From contig NC_054866.1 in the NCBI RefSeq assembly GCF_018320785.1, forward strand, positions 32,093,000 to 32,156,999: a DNA stretch of 64,000 bases, given 5' to 3'. Each line of letters opens with the position of its first letter. Position 1 is the first letter of the stretch. This DNA comes from Cheilinus undulatus. Lineage: Eukaryota > Chordata > Actinopteri > Labriformes > Labridae. Below, piece after piece: positions 56,501 through 64,000 of this stretch. The notes beneath the pieces are model-generated. The model did no database searches. It saw only the letters and a program-made list of their open reading frames with translations, and was not told the origin of the DNA. The translations under genes were made by a program, and so were the position numbers.

Positions 56501-58662
56501 TTTGCACTAAGAAGTGACAATGGTTTAACTGCCTTTGTTTTCTTCTTCTACTTTTTAACAATAAGATAAAAACAAGAGTTACGCAATTATAATCAAAACT
56601 TGACGGCTCTTTTCACTCAATATAAAGGTCATGTAACTTGTATTTGATGGTAGCATTATTTGCTCAAGGAAAACAAGCTTATTTTACCTTTTCTTGATTG
56701 AAATCTGCTGCTGTCGCTAATAGCACATAAGCTAGCTAGCAAATGCTAACATTGGCTAGCGAACTAGCACGAGTGAGATATCCACTACGTCATCAATATG
56801 GCGTTCTTTGAGGACCGTTATTTCACAATCAATTTTGGACAGTTTTAAGTGTGCCAGTAGGCCTGCTTTATTTGGGTATGCTTCTCAGTGTAGATGTTTA
56901 GCACATTTATGAGCCCAAAATGTTCAGTATTTAGTGCAGAAGTATACAATTTTGGGACCCACTGATGGTTGAAAGCATGGCTTTATTTAGTCGTGACTTC
57001 AACAAAATGACATGTTGAAAACAGAAAGAGTGCTGCGTCTTTGTGTAGTGTGCTAAGCATATTTTGATTTTTTAAGAAAAGATAAACCCAGAGAAACAGC
57101 TGTCAATATGCTTTAAGATCACTGCCTATTGAGAAACAGCTCTATCAGACCAGTCTGAAATTTCTGTGAGCACCCTCAGGTAACTCAGCTGTTTTACACA
57201 GTCTCTGACACTTGTGTTAAGTATGCTAACTGTATCATACTGTATTATACAACTGTATTACTTTAAGGTACTTTTACTGCTCTGAAATACATATAAAAGC
57301 TAGAGCATTTTCACATTTCACATGTTAATCCATTTCCTCCATTTGGTCTGCTTTCACATTAATCAGTGCCTGAACACACTAGCATACGTACATAGTCTGA
57401 TACAGTAAGTGTAGGTGGTGGCATGGACGTAGTTCGTTTGCAGATCTGCCAAGAAGACGACAGAAGAGGCAACCATGGCAACCACTTTTCCTGACATTTT
57501 GTTAATCACTGATCTATGCAAATTACTAGGTGGTATCTGGTCTCTAATGAACCATTCCTAAATTTTTCCACAGTGCACCTTTGAGAAAGGCTTTCTTTTA
57601 CTGAGTCTACAATACGCACATTAAGAGTTGATCACAGAGATGCTGTAAGTGTTTGTGGTTGTTCACACACTTCCCTGGTAAACTGACAAACATTAGGATG
57701 GAAGATCAAATGAAGATTTGTATCTTTTTCCTCTCCGACTTTGCAAAATAGCAAACATGCACTCTCTTTCTTCTCTCTGACTCAAAAGTCTTTGCATATT
57801 TTCTGTCCTTGGTAGACAGTCAAATGGACTGTAAGTTGATTAAATTTAGCCTTAATGGTCAGCAGATTGAGGGCCTGTGCCATGACTCAGTCTCTTATGT
57901 ACACAATTTAACTCAATGGAAAACATGCCACAGTGCTTGGGCTAATCACAGCAGTCAATCAAAAGATACTGCACATTTTTCTTGTAACTTTCATATATGG
58001 TTGCACTTTAAGTTTTACCAAAATCAACCTTTTTTTAAGTTATTTGATGAATTTTAAAATCTTTCTTGTAAGAAAGAGAGAGCTTAGCTCTGCTAGCTCT
58101 TTAATATCAGCTGTCTATGGTGGACCTAGGAGGAATATCAGTTTAAACACACTGGGATTTGATGGTGACTTAATGTAGAGTCTAAGCCAGAGAAAGTGCA
58201 TTTTAATTTTTTACTACGCTAATTTTCCAGGAGCAGCAGCTCTCTGAGAATACAGGATGCTCCCCACCAAGATGTCAGGATCCCACCAGTGCTCCAGCTT
58301 AAGTGTGCTATAAACCAATTTCTGTTGCTCTGTCCTTTGGGCCCTCAAACGTCTTCCTATTACCACATTAAAGAGTGGTATTTTTATGGTTGATTGGTTT
58401 GTGGTTGGAGGTTGAGGTTAACCATTTAGTAAAGGAGATGAAGGTCAGAGCTTGAGGTCAGAGATTGAAAATAAATCAATGCAACTGCTTTCACAGATGA
58501 AGAATGAGTCCTTGGGTCTCTGTGTATGTGGCTGCAGACCTCACCTTTAGGGTCATCTCTGACCACCAGGAGACCGTTCCGACACACCACCTTCCCCGTC
58601 GCTGCGTCCACAAACACCAGAGATGGGATGCTGGTTACCTTGTACTTGTTCCACAGCTTCAT
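35523..58662 (-). CDS. nxn: Nucleoredoxin, exons 2-8 (exon 1 outside window)
   Basis: Thioredoxin-family oxidoreductase that in vertebrates binds Dishevelled and restrains Wnt signalling in a redox-dependent manner. Exons in transcript order: 58662-58545, 52673-52540, 49700-49600, 48237-48131, 46223-46044, 45551-45427, 35705-35523. They total 948 bp, 315 codons plus TAA counted within, matching human residues from about 121 to the C-terminus. The visible piece starts MKLWNKYKVTSIPSLVFVDA. The catalytic CPPC is residues 85-88 of the piece; its preceding Trp is the last codon of exon 3, so the WCPPC motif is split by an intron. A second thioredoxin-like block follows (IPTLILLDAEGHMITRQGRV, then FPWHP), ending in the PDI-like C-terminal region (LLFFVAGE, DMSDSLRDYTNLPEAAP) and KLKPEPI. 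All phases agree. Exon 1 (first ~120 residues) was not found up to 64000, so intron 1 exceeds 5.3 kb. Confidence 0.96.
36000..36425 (-). mobile_element. Tc1/mariner relic, 5' part
   Basis: Contains the 'cacaaatattcacccccttc' terminal region and the family leader (ggctgcaatcacagcactga, attctttgttggattgaggt) of a fish Tc1-like family, here reading on the minus strand. Only the leader/N-terminal side remains; no transposase frame is open. Located in nxn intron 7. Confidence 0.65.
39681..40350 (+). mobile_element. Tc1/mariner transposase pseudogene, 5'-truncated
   Basis: Encodes degenerate transposase pieces: WTDETKVELFG with the first catalytic Asp (39710-39745), then MPTVKHGGGSVMVCSCFAASG, then a segment with the catalytic Glu context (IEMLW, frame-shifted, about 39935). 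The second catalytic Asp is lost by deletion. The right end ggcactg abuts TA (40351-40352). Clearly dead. In nxn intron 7. Confidence 0.85.
40495..41195 (+). repeat. Interspersed repeat with split or duplicated 3' end
   Basis: 40495-40770 matches a widespread element beginning 'ccaaggaggttatgtg' with a TGTTTGT run and 'agcaacataactcaaaaagt', ending 'gggagatagggctaatggtgg'. The last ~90 bp (ggatccaggaattttttaaa through gggctaatggtggag) recur at 41105-41195. The intervening 330 bp are unassigned. Recognised from memory of similar repeats in fish and molluscs; class unknown. Confidence 0.5.
41198..42370 (-). repeat. Repeat family X, copy interrupted by a transposon
   Basis: Outer parts 41198-41367 and 42084-42370 match the reverse complement of 30061-30560 in order. 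The 716 bp between them are absent from that copy. Confidence 0.65.
41368..42083. mobile_element. Harbinger-like miniature element nested in repeat X
   Basis: The 25-bp ends begin GCCCGTTTCAGACTGGGAG (from 41369) on the left and, reading the other strand, GCCTGTTTCAGACTGGGAG on the right, both continuing CGTG. TAA flanks both sides (41365-41367, 42084-42086), a TWA target duplication. The GC-rich left arm includes cgcgcgcg. No intact transposase. The 251-codon frame crossing its right end is chance. Confidence 0.7.
44300..44992 (-). mobile_element. Tc1/mariner element, deleted
   Basis: On the minus strand: terminal region 'gtgcattcagaaattattcagaccccc', a leader with ggactccacctgtgg, then N-terminal transposase fragments (MSSGQTEQSGRRALAREVTKNM..LTELQRSCVEML) encoding the helix-turn-helix part. 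The catalytic domain is missing. Same broad family as 19016-20095. In nxn intron 7. Confidence 0.8.
46285..47215 (+). repeat. Repeat family A, direct copy
   Basis: Starts aaaggccccttccaggcccc, ends ggcccagaaagctctccctt, with a T-rich core (46480-46860) of TTTTTGCCACTTTTAAC-like units. The 161-codon frame here is this low-complexity core read through. In nxn intron 5; followed by an A-run at 47220-47245. Confidence 0.65.
48405..49549 (-). mobile_element. Tc1/mariner transposase relic
   Basis: On the minus strand a degenerate transposase of a second Tc1-like family: VKRKPLFRKN, then WSDETKIVLFGHQ with the first catalytic Asp, then YVWWIPHSAHC..GKNGGGIIMPQGCFSADG (48999-48625), followed by frameshifted remnants. 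The right end aaagggggtgaatac..ggcagta lies at 49516-49549; the other end is truncated. In nxn intron 4. Confidence 0.82.
49701..52539. other. nxn intron 3
   Basis: No gene, RNA or clear transposon is recognisable. Short (TG)n near 49887-49898 and TAAATG repeats near 50399-50425 only. Confidence 0.5.
53089..53148 (-). mobile_element. LINE-like 3' tail with (TTGTA)n
   Basis: Plus-strand ATACA units (53089-53117) abut actttatttatccccgaagg; reversed, this is the common ...AATAAAGT(TATTG)n 3' tail of fish LINEs. Only the tail is present. Recognised from memory. Confidence 0.55.
55701..55905. mobile_element. hAT miniature element with perfect 8-bp target duplication
   Basis: Starts CAGTGGTTCTCAACTGGTG and ends AAGGTTTAAAACCTCTG; the ends are imperfect inverted repeats. 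CTTTACAC flanks both sides (55693-55700, 55906-55913), the 8-bp duplication of hAT elements. 205 bp, non-coding, in nxn intron 2. Confidence 0.88.
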
Positions 58663-60146
58663 CTGAAGAGGAAGAAAGAGAGTAAAATATGAAAGGTTGG
58701 AGAAAAAAAATAGGCAAAATACTAGATTTATTTGGTTTTCAGTGCTGGAAAAACTGGTTTAATGTAGTCTAAAATTACACATTTGGGGGAGCTACTGTAT
58801 GTTCACATGAAAAACTACAGTGTAAAAGAAACACATGTCAAAAGAGCACTATATATGTTTTAGAGGACAAACAATCTCTGTAGTTTAAAGAGACACATGA
58901 GGCTAGAAGGCAGCATAAAAAGCTCAGGAGTGCTGTCAGCCCTGAGGTGAATTAGCAGAGGGTGAGAAGCATGCTGCTGCACTTTAAAGAGACTGAACTG
59001 GAGCAAACCCGTGCTGTCCCTGCTGTGCTATGAATACGATTAGAAGGAAAGTCTGTTGCTAAAAAAAGAAAGAAGAAGAAATTTCACAGTCTTTGAGAAG
59101 TGTGTGAACTATTGGAGAGAGAGCTCATACTGCCATAGGCATTTTAAGCAGCCCCTGATCTCAAATTTTATAGAAATACCTCCAATAATAAAGACACAGT
59201 ATCGATACCATCTAATAGTAAAATAAAAGCTGGAAATTTGCATGAAGCAACGCTATTTTTAGAGTTCAGCCATCAGTGTAGCATCAAAGAGCAGATCAAG
59301 CATTTCACATATCTGAGGCTCACTTTCCATATCAGAGGGAAGAGCATGCGCTGTGAATAGAAAATAGCCATTTCTTGTAAAGAGCAGCAATTGCCACTGT
59401 GCTGTGTTGCTGCTTCAGCAAGTACTGGAGAAAAAGAAGAAGAAGGAGACCCCCCTCTCATGGAAACCCACAGCAGCTCAGAGAATTTAGGTCAGAGAAT
59501 AAAAGTGGCCCTTTATTCAACTTGTATGTTGAGTAAAATGCTTTAAATGACTGTGCATGGATGCATTTTAAAATGAGATACAGAAAAAAATAACCCAAGG
59601 AGAAAGTAAAGTAACAAACGTGTTAAAAACTGCTCCATTCAGTCAATTAGCTGCTGAAGCCAGCCAAACTCTTAAGCACCCATGTAAGACATTACATGTG
59701 TAACGTCTGGCTCGCTAATGAGTTGTGTGCCAAATAAAGTCAGCAATGCTACACTTGAAGCTCCCTGGAGTACTCGCTTTTAGGGATGGAGCAGTGCCTT
59801 GCAGTACAATTGATCCAACTATGGATAATTTAAATCAATATTACAAAAAATTATTGCAATCATTTAGTTTTTTAATCAGCAAATGGCACTGAATGCTTTT
59901 GGCTTCTCTTGTTTTACACAGTTGAACAAAAATTTAAACTAGTCAACAAACAATTATACAGACAAAAAAAAAAAAAAAAACCAGAATGACATTTTTATTT
60001 TTTTGTGAAATAATTGAAACAATAGATTAGAATTACTTAATAAATTCTCATGCATTTTAAAAAATGATCAAAAAATATTAGATACAAACATAATTCATTT
60101 ATATCATAAGTTTAGTGAGTAACTACATCCCTATTTGCTTTTGTTG

Positions 60147-60178
<32 letters not shown>
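60147..60178. repeat. Poly(A) run of 32
   Basis: Uninterrupted A32; could be a retroposon tail but the sequence before it is not a recognisable SINE or LINE. Confidence 0.9.
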
Positions 60179-60180
<2 letters not shown>

Positions 60181-62099
60181 AATAGACCCAGATGCCAATT
60201 GCAATCCTGGTCCTTTTTAATTGGCTTGCAGCAAATTCAAAAATTAGGTGAAATATGGCCTGCATTAGAGCATGAAGCTTTTGTTTGTCTGTACTGTACT
60301 TAGTTTTAAAACTAGGCCGTGCTGCTGTGTTAGCGCTGTAAACAAATATTTGACAAGAAAACTATTTGGAGTTTTTTCATGACTGAACTGGATATAAATG
60401 TTAATCGTAAACATGTTCATAACAAAAACAATGCCATCTTGATTCATGACGCCTTGAGTACAGACAAAAGGATTATCCCAGCAAGAAGCATGCTCATGCT
60501 GTCTGCACGAATGAAGCTTAGCCTAAGTTCAAGCAGGAAGACTGTTTAAAGCCACTGCAACCCTCCTCCACCCCATCTACCTCCTTTACATCTCATTGGT
60601 GTCCAGGTTTAGCTCCTTCCTACATCCCTTCATCTCCACCTCAAAGCGATCTCATCAGTGTCTGGGTCAAGCTCCTTGGAAATCTGCTCCTCAGAAGTAT
60701 CTTACTCATCTTTTCCTTCTTCTTCTATCTTGACCACCAGTTTCTAGACTCCAGGGGGATATCCTATCCTGCTGTCAGCCTCACTATCCCTTCAAGTTCA
60801 AAAAGACATCAGGATGGAGGCTACCCTCCAAAGACATCCACTTTTCTTAGGTACATGTAGAGGGGGCTCCAAGGAAAAATGCTTGGGAAACACTGCACTG
60901 GTGGACGACTCTCTCTCGTGCATGGATGGTGAAGAAAATATAGCTGACAAATATACTTGGGTGGCTGTGCATACAGTATACCTGGGTTTCCCACAATATA
61001 AGAAAAAGATGCGACACAATAGTCACAGTGTATCTATTTGATATTGTTATAGTGATATGAAGGTTAATAAATTAACTAATACTGAAAGAAATCTGGTTTG
61101 TCTTTAGTTATAGCTTGATAACTCAAAATAAATCAAACATTTTAATTTACACTGATAACTGCATGAAAATGGTGTTAGCATTTAAAATGCACACATATTG
61201 AGTGAGAGGACTTTGTTTATTTACATTGAAAAAATTATTTAATGAGATGAACTCAGTCTTTTACAATGTGTTTATTACCTATTTATTACTCATATTGCCA
61301 TAAGTATACAATTCATTGTCCAGCCCTGAAGCTTTGAAGTATGAAGGGCCTTTAACTACAGTATATGGATTCGACAGAGCCCATGACTTCACAAAAAGGA
61401 TCTGAGCCCAAACACAGATATTCTGGCGGAAAAAAAGAGAGAAAAGATTCTCATGAGTGTGTTTAACTCGACTTATGTGTCTCCTTTTCACACACATGTT
61501 TTTGTCTTGAACTCTCCAGAGACTGACCACAGGCCCTCTTTGACACCAGAGGTCAGACGGCCTGACCCACCACCAAGACGACCTGGAGCCTCCCGACAAT
61601 GTTGGTCTGGCTGTCGTCTAAAATCAAAGTTCAGTGTCTGCCACAGTCAACAACTTCACCACATGCTCCCTGCTGCTCTGGAGACTCAGTCTGAGCTCAC
61701 AAACTGATGAGGTTAAGGGCCTTAACGTGACCATCTATAAATCTTTGTGACTGCAGCCTTTTTAATCAGCTGCCTGCTCATGATGTGAGACTGAGAGCTG
61801 GAACTAAATACTGAGAGTGTAAGAGTAAGAGAGTAACAGTCTGGCTGCAGACTGTTCATTTCTGACGGCCACTCTCACATCTTTTCATCTGATACACTGT
61901 ATGTCTCAGAGAGGAAATACACCCTAAAACTTGTGAAATAAAAATCAGACTGAACTTCTGTTTAGGGTCAGGGTAAGGGTTAAAATAAAGTTAGGATACC
62001 AAAAGTTAAAAGTTAAAAACCCGAGCTGCAAAACCTGATAACAAAACATTTAATAAAGCCAAGTAAACAGTCCGTTTACAGGAAAAAAGCTCGATCTAC

Positions 62100-62500
62100 A
62101 AAACATTCTAACACAGCCAGCATAGCTTATAATACCAGAGTAATAAAAATATGTTATCTATGCAGATGTAGATAATGGAGGCATGTAGCTAATGGAACTT
62201 TGTAGCTAATAATAAGCTCACAAAGCAGCTACGTAATCCACATATCTACGTTATTGTCGTATTTGAGTAAGCTTAAGCTATGCTTGCTAAAGCTCATGTT
62301 GCTACAGCTCACGTTGCTACAGCTAACATAGCTATAGTTAACACAGCTATGTAGCTAACAGCTAAAGCTAAAATCACACAACAGCTATGTAAGCTACATA
62401 GATACATTATCTACGTAGTTACGTTAGTATTAGAAACATCAACTAAAACTTATGTTGCTAAAGCTTATTTAGCTCCATTGGCTTATGTAGAAACATAAAT
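62100..62500. repeat. Cryptic AGCTA/GCTAAC-rich repeat tract
   Basis: Words such as gctaacatagctata, gctacagct, tatgtagctaac and aagctaa recur at irregular short spacing and on both strands, making the tract partly self-complementary. Looks like a decayed short-period satellite. Confidence 0.6.
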
Positions 62501-62601
62501 ATATCTAATAGATTAAAACTCTGACCTTTATCTTTAATTTATAATTTTTTAAAATCATTTTTAACATACCAGTCTTATTTCTAGTCAGAGATACCTTTTA
62601 A

Positions 62602-63230
62602 AGAGGACATATTGTGCAAAAATCACTTTTTCAGGTTATTCTATCAAAAATATGTGCCCCTGGCCTGTCCACAGTCCCCCCAAGAATCAGAAAAATCCAT
62701 TCCCGCCCCCCCGCTCTTTCTCCACCTTTCAGAAAATGTGGCTGAAACAGGTTGTTTTCAGATTTTCCTCTAATGATGTCATGTGGGGAGTTAGCACCGC
62801 CCCCAGGTTTAGTTGGCCCTCCCACTTGGAAGAAAGTTCTTCCCTCCTCTCCTGATCTTCCTCTCAGCTGCCAGCTGAGATGCTGGATAGCTCAGTGGGT
62901 TACCCTGCTGACTTGGGTTTGGGAGATTGATGGTTCAAATCCCAGTCAGGTCTTTAACATTGAATAAAAGCATCTGTAAACGTAACATCAGGAATGCCAC
63001 ATCCATTTCCGAAGAGGGGTGTGGTCATGGGTGGAGTCAGACAGCTCATTAACATTTAAAGCCACAGACACAGAAACAGCTCATCCTGAGAAGGGCTGAA
63101 ACAGAGGGGTCTTCAGACATGCAAAAATCCTATACGAGAAAGTTTTTTTCAGCAACAAAATCCACAGGCATGTTTTGGGGACCTCTGAGACCAATAGAAA
63201 ATTGTCTTAAGCAGGTAAAATATGTTCCCT
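62602..63230 (+). mobile_element. TTAA-flanked composite element with tRNA-like module, copy 2
   Basis: Begins AGAGGACATATTGTGC, ends ATATGTTCCCT, with TTAA at 62598-62601 and 63231-63234. The tRNA-like module at 62882-62951 has A box TAGCTCAGTGG and B box GGTTCAAATCC. Colinear with copy 1 at 33108-33638 along its length, including gcccctggcctgtccaca and the tgttttggggacctctgaga stretch near the right end. Confidence 0.72.
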
Positions 63231-64000
63231 TTAACACTTATTTTAGGCCTCATTCACTTGACAAATCTAAATAAACATCAAATTTTCAGAAATCACTTGA
63301 AGGAGACAACCTACTCCATGTTTAAAATATAACATCCATTACAATACAAATGTTTAATAAAAATCCCCTAAAAATACCTTTGGCTAACGGATGTAACAAG
63401 AAGAAATTTTAGAAGTAGAGGAAGATGGCTTTGTACAAATTCAAAGGCTTTTGAAGGCACGTCTTTCTCATGCTGTAGCATCAAGAAAACAGCTGAGAGA
63501 TTTATGCATCAACCTCATAGGAAAACTAATTCCTCCTCTTTGTCTCTGCACTAATTTACAGCATCCTTGAACAATGTTTGTGCAGTGATTTGGCTGAGGA
63601 TCAGAGCATCCCTGTGTGTTAAATCCTTTGAGGGTTTAGATCTGCCTTTAGCAGGAAAGGACTGTTATGATTTCATAAGGATGATTGACCTTGTAACTAC
63701 AAAAGCAACATGTTGTGGAGTCTGTCCTAAACAAGCCTACATCATGTGGATCTCAGCACTTTGAAAAACTACATTCCTTTGGTATGGGGGGGGGGCTGTT
63801 TTCATTGTCATCTTTTACAGTAAAACCTTGATTGAAGAACACTGAAGACAAAAGTTCTCACAACAGCAGCAGCAGCTACTCTTCCTCTTCTGTCTTCCTC
63901 ATGAATAGAAAACATAAGGAGCGATCCATTTCCTCCAATCACTGTGTTGCTGTCGACACCCCCAGGCTGTCTTTTACATCTGAGACAATAAATGCAGAAC

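Larger units (their letters stand above)
52674..58544. other. nxn intron 2, 5.9 kb
   Basis: Contains a LINE-like tail (53089-53148), hAT fragments (53380-53500 and 53640-53735, the latter ending ttgagaaccactg) and a complete hAT miniature element (55701-55905). The part 54560-55200 is unique-looking and non-repetitive. Nothing else recognised. Confidence 0.6.
58663..64000. other. nxn intron 1, partial
   Basis: No exon encoding the nxn N-terminus is found. Contains A-runs at 59965-59981 and 60147-60178 (32 A), an AGCTA-rich stretch (62100-62500), the composite element at 62602-63230 and a G9 run near 63787. Confidence 0.6.

Overview
This is a eukaryotic nuclear window: genes are split into many short exons with GT-AG introns, and the introns and spacers carry fish-type mobile DNA (Tc1/mariner relics with TA target sites, hAT and Harbinger-like miniature elements, tRNA-headed SINEs). 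Predicted proteins match vertebrate orthologues almost residue for residue, and the introns are short. I infer a teleost, probably a percomorph; the species cannot be told from the sequence alone.

Four protein-coding genes are present, none of them a novel family. (1) bltp2 (KIAA0100), minus strand, 22584 down to 2841: 37 coding exons giving the first ~2129 residues of a bridge-like lipid transfer protein. The last ~100 residues lie beyond position 1. (2) glod4, minus strand, 28079-25161: 9 exons, complete, 298 aa. (3) mrm3 (rnmtl1), plus strand, 28625-31932: 4 exons, complete, 459 aa, a mitochondrial 16S rRNA 2'-O-methyltransferase. It is head-to-head with glod4 over 545 bp. (4) nxn (nucleoredoxin), minus strand, 58662-35523: exons 2-8, 315 codons; exon 1 lies beyond position 64000. 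The block glod4-mrm3-nxn keeps the order and orientation of human 17p13.3, whereas bltp2 is on 17q11.2 in human, so the bltp2/glod4 junction is a lineage-specific synteny join. The genes do not form a pathway: lipid transfer at ER contacts, a glyoxalase-fold protein, mitoribosome maturation, and redox control of Wnt signalling.

The remainder is intron and intergenic DNA. Notable mobile elements are two TTAA-flanked composite elements (33.1 and 62.6 kb), each carrying a tRNA-like module; two Harbinger-like elements with TIRs and 3-bp target sites (4494-6135 and 41368-42083), the latter nested in an older repeat whose empty counterpart lies at 30 kb; a candidate solo LTR in a bltp2 intron; two SINEs with target-site duplications; at least five Tc1/mariner relics; and a four-copy repeat family with a T-rich ~20-bp internal periodicity. 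I found no CRISPR array, operon, rRNA, genuine tRNA gene or convincing new multi-gene system. The most useful leads concern transposon architecture and small gene-structure oddities: an 84-bp in-frame intron, a GC-AG intron, a 6-codon uORF and an alternative in-frame start in mrm3.
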